The position numbers and the translations under genes were made by a program. From assembly GCF_900113335.1 (NCBI RefSeq), contig NZ_FOOX01000020.1:1-64000 (forward strand): a stretch of 64,000 bases of DNA, given 5' to 3'. The notes beneath the pieces are model-generated. The model did no database searches and was not told where the DNA came from. It saw only the letters and a list, made by a program, of their open reading frames with translations. Below, piece by piece: positions 24,760 to 33,790 of the stretch. How positions within the stretch are numbered: the first letter of the stretch is position 1; each line of letters opens with the position of its first letter. The stretch is from Desulfotruncus arcticus DSM 17038. Its GTDB lineage: Bacteria; Bacillota; Desulfotomaculia; Desulfotomaculales; Desulfallaceae.

Positions 24760-25185
24760 TTAATGGGCCAGGACCTGCGGCCCAAGCTTAAGCCAGATAA
24801 CATTATTGGTGTCCTTGGCCTGGGTCACACGGCCCACGGGCCGGTTCTGTGGATTTCCGCTGGCATCATTGTTTGGCGCTGTAGTCAATAGACCGGTACC
24901 AACCGACCAATATATCTTGTCGCCCTTATCAAATGCGTCCGCCACGGTTATCTGACTGTTTTCATATTCCGCCGGCTCAATATTTAAAGTCACTTCCGCC
25001 GGTACCGAACCGGATGCAACTGCAGAGCCCTTGTAGCTGATAACATTGCCGTCAGCATCGGTTTTTATTGATTGCACCGCCATGCCAAAAAAACCATCCA
25101 ACAAGTAAAAATTACCCTGCGTGATGACCGTGCTTGCCGGCACGCTAACCACCACGGATTGACCGTCACTAACTTTTCTACCCAT
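24760..25185 (-). CDS. DUF2190-like capsid decoration protein
   Basis: The 141-residue protein (GQSVVVSVPASTVITQGNFY ... GSVPAEVTLNIEPAEY ... DAFDKGDKIYW) matches the DUF2190-type cement/decoration proteins that trimerise on capsids. It stands directly upstream of the major capsid gene with a good SD. Confidence 0.7.
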   Translation of the reverse strand: MGRKVSDGQSVVVSVPASTVITQGNFYLLDGFFGMAVQSIKTDADGNVISYKGSAVASGSVPAEVTLNIEPAEYENSQITVADAFDKGDKIYWSVGTGLLTTAPNNDASGNPQNRPVGRVTQAKDTNNVIWLKLGPQVLAH

Positions 25186-25198
25186 GATTCTTACCTCC

Positions 25199-25381
25199 TT
25201 AGCTTAAAACTTGTACCTGCTGTGAAGCCGGCTTTCCGTTTGACAACACCTTTGGCCCGGGCTGTTGTGCCGGCGTGTTCTTGATTATGCCCTGGCGGCT
25301 GACAGGACGGTTTTCAAATTTACCGCCGGCGCCATTACTGACGAATGATTGTGACTGGGGATTGAACCTGACCAGACTCAT
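25199..25381 (-). CDS. Hypothetical head-region protein, 60 aa
   Basis: The 60-residue protein is Gln/Pro/Ser-rich (NTPAQQPGPKVLSNGKPASQ) and overlaps the end of the protease/scaffold gene by 4 bases, so it is translationally coupled. No family recognised. It may be an assembly peptide. Confidence 0.5.
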   Translation of the reverse strand: MSLVRFNPQSQSFVSNGAGGKFENRPVSRQGIIKNTPAQQPGPKVLSNGKPASQQVQVLS

Positions 25382-26499
25382 ATAGACACCTTCCTGGCCA
25401 CCAGCATACCGCCTGACTCTTTCGTTTTCTGCCCGCCGCCGATATACGCAGGCCGGTCAATAAGCAACTTACTCAAAGCATCTTTTAACGCCTGGTCATT
25501 CAGTACCTTATCAATTTCACCGGCAACCTGTTCTTTAGTAGCGCCTTCCGGGATGGCCAGCATCTTTTTAACAAGTGACTGGGCAATTTCACCACTGACT
25601 TTTTCTTTAATGACCTGGTCAATCAGCTCAGCCTGGCCGGCTTTTTTCTTCTCTTCCAGAGCTTCATTAGCTTCCTTGGCCCGGGCCAATACATCCATCT
25701 CACCTGTAATCCCCAGTGCTTCCCGAACTTTACCCAGCAATTCCTCGTTACCTTTCATAGCCTCAAGCCATTTTGCGTCCAATTCTCCGGCCAGAGACGA
25801 GGCTGTCCAGCCCATTTCGCCGGCCAACTGGCCCATGGTGATTTCCCGGCCATTAAGCATTTTTTTCAACACTGCAATCAGTTCCTGAAAATTCATATGT
25901 TGAGCACCTCCAATAATTTGATCCATCTCTCCCGTGGCCACAATGCGCGTCGGCATCCCGGCCCGGTCCAGAGGCGTCCAGTCAATGGACATGGGCATAT
26001 AATCCACTACTTGCGTTTCCCCGGCGACTTTTATGAGTTTCGGAATACCAAAGATAGAAACTTGGTTGATACGGTTGGACCTGATCCACCGTTTCAAGTC
26101 TTTAGCCGCAGCATCAACCACACCTCGAAAATAGGCCTTTCCGTCCTTCCAGGCAGCGCCTACCCAGTGAGTTACAGGTGGTTTAAACTCACTTTCCACA
26201 TCTTCAGGCTTCTGATGCCCCAAGAAGCCTGAAAGTGTCTTTTCCTGGACGTGCTTGACGATGGCTTGAATAGCTTCCGGTTTGTAATTCCAGCCTCGTT
26301 TGGACCTACCAGCCGGTACTTCCATCACAACTTCCAGCGGGTCTTCATCTCCGGCTTTAAGGGTTGTCAAGTCTACCCCAGGCGCTAATGGTATATCATC
26401 CGGCTTTATTTCACCGGAAATGCCGGCCTGGAGATAAACCACCGGCTCATTATGGCCGGCCATTTCTCCAACCGGTTGTAACAACCAAAATACCTGCAT
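25378..26499 (-). CDS. Prohead protease with C-terminal scaffold
   Basis: The 373-residue protein has an N-terminal domain similar to Mu protein I-type prohead proteases (GRSKRGWNYKPEAIQAIVKH, SGFLGHQ) and a C-terminal half with long helices (DVLARAKEANEALEEKKKAG) typical of scaffolding. It cleaves capsid and scaffold proteins during head maturation. I start at the ATG at 26499, spaced from GGGAGGTG. A Ser/His catalytic set cannot be assigned by eye. Confidence 0.7.
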   Translation of the reverse strand: MQVFWLLQPVGEMAGHNEPVVYLQAGISGEIKPDDIPLAPGVDLTTLKAGDEDPLEVVMEVPAGRSKRGWNYKPEAIQAIVKHVQEKTLSGFLGHQKPEDVESEFKPPVTHWVGAAWKDGKAYFRGVVDAAAKDLKRWIRSNRINQVSIFGIPKLIKVAGETQVVDYMPMSIDWTPLDRAGMPTRIVATGEMDQIIGGAQHMNFQELIAVLKKMLNGREITMGQLAGEMGWTASSLAGELDAKWLEAMKGNEELLGKVREALGITGEMDVLARAKEANEALEEKKKAGQAELIDQVIKEKVSGEIAQSLVKKMLAIPEGATKEQVAGEIDKVLNDQALKDALSKLLIDRPAYIGGGQKTKESGGMLVARKVSI

Positions 26500-26519
26500 A
26501 AATTCACCTCCCTGCAAAT

Positions 26520-26770
26520 TGGTAAAAAAATAAAAGCCCTTTAAAAGGCTCTTACTCCCAATTAACTTATTACAGATTAAATTTTAGGCTCATACACAAG
26601 AGCTGGTTACAAATTTCACTGGCCGCTTAAAAGCCGTTTTAAGCCACCTTTTTTATATAGGTAGTATGTTTACACCTAAATAACTTTTTACCCCCGTGAT
26701 CACGCGTGATCACGGCCTTAGAATTGATTTCAAACTTTACCCTTACCCCTTTATTTAGTCTTTCAACTGA
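26520..26770. other. 250-bp gap in the head operon with a double palindrome
   Basis: This is the only large gap in the late operon. It contains a weak hairpin with T-run (26527-26555, minus), an AT-rich stretch and, at 26695-26714, two back-to-back perfect palindromes CGTGATCACG. The same 10-mer recurs at 46281-46290 at the prophage left end. It could hold a regulatory or recombination site, or an internal late promoter. No gene is evident. Confidence 0.5.
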
Positions 26771-27118
26771 TTACTCACTTGATACATGTCCGATAAACTC
26801 AAATGCTTCTTTCGGAGTCACCCCATTCCATAGGTCAGACATAGCGAGCATTGGAAATAATGCTCCTGTAAGATAAGTAATAAAACTCTCTGAGGGCTGA
26901 CGTTTAACCAAACCCGTCTGCTTAACCTTTTCAGCAGCCAAATGCAGCATTTCGTGTAATAGGATATGATGTTTACCAACCGGATGTTGGTCAACCTCGA
27001 TACCAATTTCACCTGTTTTCCGGTCAAAATAACCAAGCTTACCGCTAAGTGATTTTTCAACCACTGGTAGTAATTGCCCCGGGGCAGCAATTATACTTTT
27101 CGGTAGTGGATTCGCCAT
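26771..27118 (-). CDS. Small HExxH zincin in the head operon
   Basis: The 115-residue protein has HHILLHEMLHLAAEKVKQTG at about residues 49-68, an HExxH zinc motif. A further conserved-looking helix (SESFITYLTGALFPMLA) follows. Small zincins of this kind occur in many phage genomes near head genes. It lies just downstream of the MuF-toxin candidate and might process it or the head; that is a guess. Confidence 0.6.
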   Translation of the reverse strand: MANPLPKSIIAAPGQLLPVVEKSLSGKLGYFDRKTGEIGIEVDQHPVGKHHILLHEMLHLAAEKVKQTGLVKRQPSESFITYLTGALFPMLAMSDLWNGVTPKEAFEFIGHVSSE

Positions 27119-27187
27119 TTATAATCAACACCTTTATGTGTTATTCGCCCCTACAAAAGATGCCGTAATCTTCTCCGCTAAGACCAT

Positions 27188-27403
27188 TTAGGGAATACGA
27201 GAAAAACCCCGGAAATCTCCCGGCGGGTCGTATAAGTTCCTGACGCCTCGTTTCATCACCGCCACCATATGCCGGTTAACCTCATCGGGAAGCTGGTTAA
27301 ACTGTATATCCGGGTACAACCCCGGAAAAGTTGCCTTTAAAACTTCCTTACAATCTTCAAACGTACCGGCTTGCATAAAGCGCTTAAGCGCATCGTCAGG
27401 CAT
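27188..27403 (-). CDS. Small protein after the MuF gene, 71 aa
   Basis: The 71-residue protein (MPDDALKRFMQAGTFEDCKE ...) starts right after the stop of the MuF gene. I chose the ATG at 27403 with SD GGGAGAAG. It is acidic/basic mixed with one Cys. Its position downstream of a candidate MuF toxin would suit an immunity or antitoxin protein, but there is no sequence support for this. Confidence 0.45.
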   Translation of the reverse strand: MPDDALKRFMQAGTFEDCKEVLKATFPGLYPDIQFNQLPDEVNRHMVAVMKRGVRNLYDPPGDFRGFSRIP

Positions 27404-27404
27404 A

Positions 27405-29021
27405 TTAAGCTTCTCCCGCATCGCCCATCAGCCTCCTGATAAATTCAAAAAGCAAAATATCTCTTGCCTTTAAATTTTCCGGATTAAAAATGTATTCCCT
27501 ATAACCTTCTGCAAAGTACTCTCTTAAACTCCGAGGATTAAAGAACCATTTTCCGCTTTTTTGATATATCAGCCCTAATTCTTCCAGCAGGCAGGATTGA
27601 TAAACACTTATAAATTTATTAATTTCCCTATGTTCCAAACGCAAGAATGGTTTTTGAAAGCCAACCTCTGTAACAAAATTGGCAAGGGTTATTTCTTCCA
27701 GCGGTATACCATTCTCCAAAACCTCAATAAATTCCTTCTTATGGTAAACCTGTAGGAAATCCTCTATGGCATGCCCGGTCTCATGTAAAACGTCTTCCAC
27801 CCCAACATCTTTAGTCAGCAAGTACATTTTACCCAGCCTGTCATAGCGGGACCAACCTTCAGTCCATCCTGTGGCAACCTGGACACCCATCGCTTTCAAA
27901 ATATCAATATGATTATCCGGCAGCTTTTCCAGCGCCTGGCTGATTACTTCCCTGTCCGCTGCATCATCATAATCAGGTGTCATGTTATATATAGGCAATC
28001 CCTTAACTTCAGCATCAGGCTGTCTATGTACCCGCTGAAACCAGCTTTCAATCCTGGCAGTTTCAACGCTCGGACCTTGTTGTTGCCAGCTTTTAAGTTT
28101 TTTCAAAAGCTCCTCCGGCTGCTCATGTACAGCAACAATGGTGCATAAACAATTTGGATGAGGATATTCCGGCTCGCTGCCCGGCGCATAAACACCATGC
28201 CCAAGACCTTCGTCATGATCGGCGTAAGCATCACAGATATCAGCTATCGGATGGGAACTGCTTAAAATCCATTTGACACCTTTGTAGCTGGGTGAATTAC
28301 GGCCTGATTCCACAACACCCTTCCAGTATGCCTTGCTGGTCTCCGCTCTGGCCAAACGCAGCGCCTCATATGAAATATCCTTGGGTATCCTGTTTTGCAG
28401 CCGTTTCATCATATCAGGATAGTCTTCCACCAGAGTTACGGCATCTTTCCGCACATACTGCTGCAGCAGTTTAGCTGTCTCAATCGCACTCTGGCCGGTT
28501 GCTACCGCCTCCTCCAGGATATTCTGGATCGCTTCCCGTGACTTTTCACCCTGCTGCCAAATCCGGTCGGATAGCTTCAGCCCTTTGGTGTGCTGGCGCC
28601 ACATGGCTTCAACTGCCCGATTATTGACCCGGTAGAAAGATGACCTAATATCATCATCAATCTTTACCCCGCCGCCCTCCAGAAGCTTTATGGTAATTCC
28701 GGATGAAATGCCTGCGCCGGCTTCCACTGCATCCTGAATATCCCGGCGCAAGGTGGAGTTTAACCCATCGCGCAGCTTATCCGCCTCACCCAGCAGCATT
28801 TGCTCCACGTTTCGCAAGTGGGACTTCTTAAACGGCGTCAAAGGATTAGCCTTAGCCGTATCCTTAACCCTGGCGGCCACCCTGTCCGCCAGGCGAATAT
28901 ACCTATTCCTTATCTCAGGGTCCTGGCGCTCCCGGATGGCAATATACTTTTTCCTGGCCTCCAGGGCAAACCTGGTATAGGCGCCGGAGACATCCTTGGT
29001 TTGGGTGATTTCATCAGCCAT
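27405..29021 (-). CDS. MuF head-morphogenesis protein with C-terminal lethal-factor-like metallopeptidase
   Basis: The 538-residue protein has two parts. Residues about 1-300 form a phage MuF/SPP1-gp7-like minor head protein, ending in the typical cysteine-rich PHPNCLCTIVAVHE. Residues about 350-538 resemble the ATLF (anthrax lethal factor-like) zinc protease: HETGH at about 413-417 and a downstream acidic YFAEGYREY near 503, spaced as in that family. MuF proteins of temperate Firmicutes phages are known to carry polymorphic C-terminal toxins. This could be such a toxin, delivered with the particle, or a head-maturation protease. Confidence 0.8.
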   Translation of the reverse strand: MADEITQTKDVSGAYTRFALEARKKYIAIRERQDPEIRNRYIRLADRVAARVKDTAKANPLTPFKKSHLRNVEQMLLGEADKLRDGLNSTLRRDIQDAVEAGAGISSGITIKLLEGGGVKIDDDIRSSFYRVNNRAVEAMWRQHTKGLKLSDRIWQQGEKSREAIQNILEEAVATGQSAIETAKLLQQYVRKDAVTLVEDYPDMMKRLQNRIPKDISYEALRLARAETSKAYWKGVVESGRNSPSYKGVKWILSSSHPIADICDAYADHDEGLGHGVYAPGSEPEYPHPNCLCTIVAVHEQPEELLKKLKSWQQQGPSVETARIESWFQRVHRQPDAEVKGLPIYNMTPDYDDAADREVISQALEKLPDNHIDILKAMGVQVATGWTEGWSRYDRLGKMYLLTKDVGVEDVLHETGHAIEDFLQVYHKKEFIEVLENGIPLEEITLANFVTEVGFQKPFLRLEHREINKFISVYQSCLLEELGLIYQKSGKWFFNPRSLREYFAEGYREYIFNPENLKARDILLFEFIRRLMGDAGEA

Positions 29022-30559
29022 TATTGATTACCACCGGCCAACTCCCTGTCGATCCGAGCTTTTTGCTCATCCAGGAACTGGCTGTCCTCCAGCCGCTGCC
29101 GCAGCAACCTAGTCTTCATAATCCGCTCCCGTTCCCCGGGCACTTCCGGATCATCGCTTATATAATCATTCATGGTATTAACAAACTGTTTCAAAAATTC
29201 AGTAGCAGCCTCATCACTCATAATCTCAGCTTCAAGAGCCGTCTTCAGGGCTTCAGTTACATTTTTCAGGATCTCAACCACTTCTTTTTCATCCCTGGGA
29301 TCAACCTCGTCCCACTCTAACACCGTGGCATAGGAGCCGGCCTTTTTATCACCGGCCAAGTCCGTCAAGGCCAGCACGATCCGGGCCAGCCGCTGCCAGC
29401 TCTCGGTAAACTGTTCCCGCTTCCGGGCAATCTTACGCACCAGAATGGGCATTTGCTCTTTAACCGAACTTAAAGAGCTGGGAGTATGCACTCCAAAAGC
29501 AAACTCAGGCGTTTCCGATGTGTCCACGATACAGTAGAATAGGAATTTCAAAAGCTCCGTGGTATCACCGATAGCACTTTTAACCTCAATGAATTCGGCA
29601 TCTTCATCTTCACTAAACAAAAAAAACTCATGACCATCCAAGCTGATGGTGCCGCCCTGGCTGGCAAAAGCATAAGGGTCGCTAATACCAAAATTGTTAC
29701 GCAGAAATCCGGCCAAGTCCTTTATCGTAAATTTCAACCTTGGCGTACTATGCATCTTGCTACCCTGCAGTGCATGCAGCAACACATCATGGTAAGCCTT
29801 TAAAAATGGCTCAATCGGCTCTAAGTCACTCTGACCGAATTCTTTAGTATCGTCACCTTCGTTTTTGAAGTGGACAATAGGGATAAAGCCCCAGGGGTTG
29901 TCTTCCTCTATATAAGACGCCAAGCCCGCCGGGATATCTCCTGATATCCCGATAACTCTTCTGGTGGCTGAAATCCTTTGCGTCACCAAGGCCCTTTTGG
30001 CATTATCAAGGTCATCAAGCCAATCGTAGGCCGCTTGGATCACATATTCTTTAACCTGGTTATTATTAAGCGGGTCCTTAATAATTTGCACTACTTGTTC
30101 AGGCGGCAGCATATTAAATATCAGCCTTACTTTTTGCTCGGGATAGAGAGCTTGCTCGTGATTTTCCTCCCTGGTGATCCAAACAAACCAGTCACCGTCC
30201 CGCATGGCATTGCGCTGCACCTGCATCATTCGCGAGGTGTTATTGCTGAAAAAATCATCCAGTACCTCCTGGGCCGTTTCGTCTTCAGACTTAAATCTCG
30301 GCACACCCATAAAGCCGGCAGTGGTATTGATTACACCTTTGGAAAAGCCGGCGCCAAGTTTATATTTATCGTCAGTATTGTCATACAGCGCCCTGGCCCG
30401 GGCATAATCAACCCGGCTGGAATCAAGCTTATAGGCTGAAAAATATGACCCGGTCCGCAGAGCCCAAAAGGAGGTAAAAACACTAAAAGCGTTACGCAGC
30501 TTGGAAATCTCACCGGCAGCCCTTTTGTACCATGCAGCTTTATTAACGGTTTTTCTCAT
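29021..30559 (-). CDS. Phage portal protein
   Basis: The 512-residue protein (LRTGSYFSAYKLDSSRVDYA ... NTTAGFMGVPRF ... IFNMLPPEQVVQII) matches SPP1 gp6-type portals, which form the dodecameric DNA gate. It lies between the terminase and the MuF gene, in standard order. SD TAGGTGAG. Length is normal for the family. Confidence 0.85.
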   Translation of the reverse strand: MRKTVNKAAWYKRAAGEISKLRNAFSVFTSFWALRTGSYFSAYKLDSSRVDYARARALYDNTDDKYKLGAGFSKGVINTTAGFMGVPRFKSEDETAQEVLDDFFSNNTSRMMQVQRNAMRDGDWFVWITREENHEQALYPEQKVRLIFNMLPPEQVVQIIKDPLNNNQVKEYVIQAAYDWLDDLDNAKRALVTQRISATRRVIGISGDIPAGLASYIEEDNPWGFIPIVHFKNEGDDTKEFGQSDLEPIEPFLKAYHDVLLHALQGSKMHSTPRLKFTIKDLAGFLRNNFGISDPYAFASQGGTISLDGHEFFLFSEDEDAEFIEVKSAIGDTTELLKFLFYCIVDTSETPEFAFGVHTPSSLSSVKEQMPILVRKIARKREQFTESWQRLARIVLALTDLAGDKKAGSYATVLEWDEVDPRDEKEVVEILKNVTEALKTALEAEIMSDEAATEFLKQFVNTMNDYISDDPEVPGERERIMKTRLLRQRLEDSQFLDEQKARIDRELAGGNQ

Positions 30560-30565
30560 TTAAGC

Positions 30566-32305
30566 TCACCTATATATCCGAAGTTTTTTAAGCACATCCA
30601 AAAGACTTTGGTCAACCTGCTGCTTAGTCCTTGCCAAAGTGCGGCAGGCTTCCAGAGCGTCAGGGCCGTCGTCATTCGACGCCATGGGAAAGAACTTCAA
30701 TTGTTCTAAAAGTCGCTTATGCCTGGCATTAAATTTGATGTAGCGGTTCTTGATATCAGGCTGCAAAGTTTGAATGCGGCCATATTTATCACCTGTTTGA
30801 TTAATCTCTTCAATAGGCAGATAAATACCTTCCTCAGCACTGCGCCGAGCCAATACTTCCTTTAGGTACCACTGAAACTGGTTGGTCTCACAACCGAACA
30901 AGGTATAACCACGACCATATGTTAGCTTCAGCCAGCGTTCCTTTTCCAGAATATCCTCAATTATTTGATCCGGATGACGTCGCTCAATATCGGCATCCAG
31001 GTCATACAAATATCCTGTCTGAATATCCCTGGCCAATGTAATAATACAGGAAAAGTCGCTTTTTTTCTTCTTGCCTTTGCCCCCCAGGGAGGGGTCCACA
31101 AAACCAAAGAAACGGTACCGTTTTTCCCTAAAATCAATAGCGGCTTCATTGTAGTATTCAAACCATTCTTCTTGAAACAAACAATCATCCTGGTTGATCG
31201 GCTCGTTCTGATACTCACTGTTGAATGATGCTTCACCTTCAGTTACTTTGTCCACCATCAACTTATAATAAGAATTCTTGTCTTCCCAAAGCACCTTGGT
31301 TCCTTGAAGCATCTTATCACGGTTGGACATAAAAAAGGACCGTGCGTCTTCTTCATGGTTCTCATTGGAAAGATCAATATAAATCTCTTCCCATTGATCC
31401 CAAAGGTCTTGCCGTTGGGCGAAAGAAAGAACAGCTTTATACTTAACGGTCCTGTATCCCGGGTTATTTAATATCTTAGCCAACAAGCTGTCATAATGAA
31501 GTAAGGTACCTATATAAATAAAATCTGTGTAACTGTCGCCGGCCTTGCTTACCGCTTTGAAATACCAATTGTTCAGCTTTTTTCTTTGTTCAGGTGTATT
31601 GACGTTTTCATCATTCTCAATATCATCAAGAACAATTAAATCAGGACGCCAGTTACGATGTTTCCGGCCCCTGATTTTTTTCCCTGAACCTATAGCCTCA
31701 ACCTTGATATCAGCGGAGGTGAGTAATACGTTATTACGCCAAACCTTTCCCACCAGGTCGCCAAAGTCTTCACGAATGGCCTCGTTTTCCTCCAGCTCCT
31801 CCCGGATGCTTTCAAGGAAGCCCTCAGCTTGCTCAGAGGAATCGGAGATAATCACAATGTAGTGTTTATATTCGTAAAGAACTGCATGGGTGGTATCTTT
31901 AAATGTAACGTTTGTGGACTTGGCGTGCCCACGTGGTGCCGCAATTGCGCGTTTGCATCCCGGCAGTTTGCTTATTTTTTTGCCAATATTTTTGAGAATA
32001 GCAGACTGGTTTTTTAAAACACCATCTTGCCATATGGCATCCAGTTCCCTGTGAAAATCAGGAGTTTGGCGGCTGAAGTAGTGGGGGAAATATGCTTTCC
32101 CGAAATACTCCAGATCGATAGCCCCAAGCTTTTTTCTTATCCCGTGTTTGCCGGTCAGGGGCTTTCCATCCCGGTAGTCTTGCAAAAGCTTCAAACGCTC
32201 GGGCGAAGAGTCCCTCTGCAGGTATTTCTCCATGAGCATTTTTAGCTCTTCCACCCCCTGGTGCACTTCCAGGTTTCGTTCCCTGATGTCTTTTAAAATG
32301 CTCAC
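30566..32305 (-). CDS. Terminase large subunit
   Basis: The 579-residue protein has an ATPase domain with APRGHAKST (P-loop, about residue 122) and LIVLDDIEND (Walker B, about residue 222), and a nuclease domain with FVDPSLGG and a C-terminal DDGPDALE. It packages and cuts DNA; in Mu it packages by headful from host DNA. I start at GTG 32305, 6 bases after GGAGGTGG. The 119 bases upstream contain small stems, between it and the NusG-like gene. Confidence 0.9.
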   Translation of the reverse strand: MSILKDIRERNLEVHQGVEELKMLMEKYLQRDSSPERLKLLQDYRDGKPLTGKHGIRKKLGAIDLEYFGKAYFPHYFSRQTPDFHRELDAIWQDGVLKNQSAILKNIGKKISKLPGCKRAIAAPRGHAKSTNVTFKDTTHAVLYEYKHYIVIISDSSEQAEGFLESIREELEENEAIREDFGDLVGKVWRNNVLLTSADIKVEAIGSGKKIRGRKHRNWRPDLIVLDDIENDENVNTPEQRKKLNNWYFKAVSKAGDSYTDFIYIGTLLHYDSLLAKILNNPGYRTVKYKAVLSFAQRQDLWDQWEEIYIDLSNENHEEDARSFFMSNRDKMLQGTKVLWEDKNSYYKLMVDKVTEGEASFNSEYQNEPINQDDCLFQEEWFEYYNEAAIDFREKRYRFFGFVDPSLGGKGKKKKSDFSCIITLARDIQTGYLYDLDADIERRHPDQIIEDILEKERWLKLTYGRGYTLFGCETNQFQWYLKEVLARRSAEEGIYLPIEEINQTGDKYGRIQTLQPDIKNRYIKFNARHKRLLEQLKFFPMASNDDGPDALEACRTLARTKQQVDQSLLDVLKKLRIYR

Positions 32306-32423
32306 TTGACCACCTCCATCCCCGGGCATAGCTTCGCCATCCAACACTTTCCTTCAAAGTGCAGCACTTTACTTCGTTTGTTCTCGTAGCGCCACGTCAC
32401 CGCCGAAACAGGTGCCGCTTTAC

Positions 32424-32918
32424 TTACGATGCCTGAATAAACTCAATCCCGAGGTTAACCTCCATTTCTTTCTGAAAGAGCGTTAACCTGACCTTTGCTC
32501 TTCTTTTGCGCTTATCAATCTTTACAATATAGCCTTCCATGCCCGTAAGCGGGCCGTTAATAACTTTAATTGATTCGCCGATTTCCAGGGTGGACAATCC
32601 AACCAATTCATCATCCTTACACAACCACAAAACATTAGCCATTTGATCATCAGGCACTGGAATGGGTCTGTGGTGAGCTAAAAAATTGATGACACCTGCT
32701 ATTCGCCTGGCCGCATAATAATTCTTTTCATCCAGATCCATTTGCACAAAAACATACGATGGGAAAAGAATTCTGACGACTTCCCTAAAAGTACCCTTGT
32801 GTCGTTCAATAACTTTTTGCCTGGGCGCCAGGGCATTTATGCCGGGTAGATCCAGAAGCAGCTTCTCCTTGATAGTGGTTTCTTCCCCAGTCATGACGTG
32901 GAGCACATACCATTTCAT
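32424..32918 (-). CDS. NusG/RfaH/LoaP-family antiterminator
   Basis: The 164-residue protein has the two-domain NusG layout: an N-terminal NGN domain (MKWYVLHVMTGEETTIKEKL ... LFPSYVFVQMDL) and a C-terminal KOW (about residues 118-160, GPLTGMEGYIVKIDKRKRR). It is shorter than general NusG and lies inside a phage late operon, so it is a specialised paralogue of the LoaP/RfaH kind that suppresses termination in long operons. This fits the terminator right before the late genes (34541-34579). It overlaps the small terminase-like gene by 4 bases. Confidence 0.85.
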   Translation of the reverse strand: MKWYVLHVMTGEETTIKEKLLLDLPGINALAPRQKVIERHKGTFREVVRILFPSYVFVQMDLDEKNYYAARRIAGVINFLAHHRPIPVPDDQMANVLWLCKDDELVGLSTLEIGESIKVINGPLTGMEGYIVKIDKRKRRAKVRLTLFQKEMEVNLGIEFIQAS

Positions 32919-33484
32919 GATTCTTCAGCTTCCAATCTTTCAGCCACTCTGTTGGCTACCTGGATCAGCCTTTCACACAATTCAGGCTCCACTCCTTCAA
33001 GCTCTGCATAAACTTCCTTCTTAAATTCCGCCAGGGCAATTTTAGCTTCCTGAGCCAGGTCGGCCCTAATTCTATCCTTATAAACCTTAGTCCTCGACAG
33101 AGCCACCATTACCCGGGCCGCCTTATCCAGGGGCATCTCATCCCATTCCTCTTGGGCCTGGGCCAACTTCTTGGTTAGCTCACCGCTCATGATCTGCAGC
33201 GCCCCTTCGGTATAGTCGGCATCGGGATTTTTCTTAATTGCCTCAATCAACATCCTGGTTTGTTCCTGGGCCTCCAGCAGCCTTTGGGTAGCGTGATTGG
33301 TTCGCAGCGCATATCTGCCGATAGCGCTTTTGGAGATGTCATACCCTTCGGACTTTAGGTGCTCGGATATATCATTGTACGTATTATTGGTATCCAGAAG
33401 CATAGCCTCAACTTTTAATTTCAGCTCTTCCGGCAGCTCATCCACTTTAGACCTTGTTCTTGTCCGTTGCCTTTGCTCACCCAC
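32915..33484 (-). CDS. Mu gp27-like (DUF3486) small terminase
   Basis: The 189-residue helical protein (LPEELKLKVEAMLLDTNNTY, EHLKSEGYDISKSAIGRYA) has an N-terminal HTH and matches the DUF3486 family, the Mu gp27-like small terminase subunits. It binds phage DNA and loads the packaging motor. GTG start overlaps the previous stop. Confidence 0.85.
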   Translation of the reverse strand: MGEQRQRTRTRSKVDELPEELKLKVEAMLLDTNNTYNDISEHLKSEGYDISKSAIGRYALRTNHATQRLLEAQEQTRMLIEAIKKNPDADYTEGALQIMSGELTKKLAQAQEEWDEMPLDKAARVMVALSRTKVYKDRIRADLAQEAKIALAEFKKEVYAELEGVEPELCERLIQVANRVAERLEAEES

Positions 33485-33777
33485 TAGATGTCAACTCCCG
33501 GATCATCTTTGTGGCCCTCAACCAGTAATTCTCCCTCCGGGGTTAGCCTGATCATGGCATCGTTTAAATAAGCAGTGTAAGAGGTCACCTTATCGTTGGT
33601 GTACTCAATATAGCCCCTTTTCTCCAGATAGTTTAAATACACAGAAATGTCGGGGGAGATAATTATTCCATCCCTTAGCATGACATTTACCAATTGGCGA
33701 CATAGCAGGCTATTGTTATGTCCTTTTACAAGTGACCGGATAATATAGCCTCTAACTGCGGCGTTCTTAGCAGCCAT
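33484..33777 (-). CDS. Winged-helix protein (Mu gp26-like)
   Basis: The 97-residue protein (VMLRDGIIISPDISVYLNYL ... SYTAYLNDAMIRLTPEGELL) reads as a winged helix and holds the position of Mu gp26 in the gp25-gp27 cluster. The ATG at 33777 has SD GGCGGAC. Its role in Mu-like phages is not known to me. Confidence 0.6.
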   Translation of the reverse strand: MAAKNAAVRGYIIRSLVKGHNNSLLCRQLVNVMLRDGIIISPDISVYLNYLEKRGYIEYTNDKVTSYTAYLNDAMIRLTPEGELLVEGHKDDPGVDI

Positions 33778-33790
33778 CTGCTGTCCGCCT

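Noticed and set aside
32058-32357. Overlapping frame at the terminase start
   Set aside because: It is out of frame with the conserved terminase N-terminus and is Arg/Ala-rich shadow sequence.
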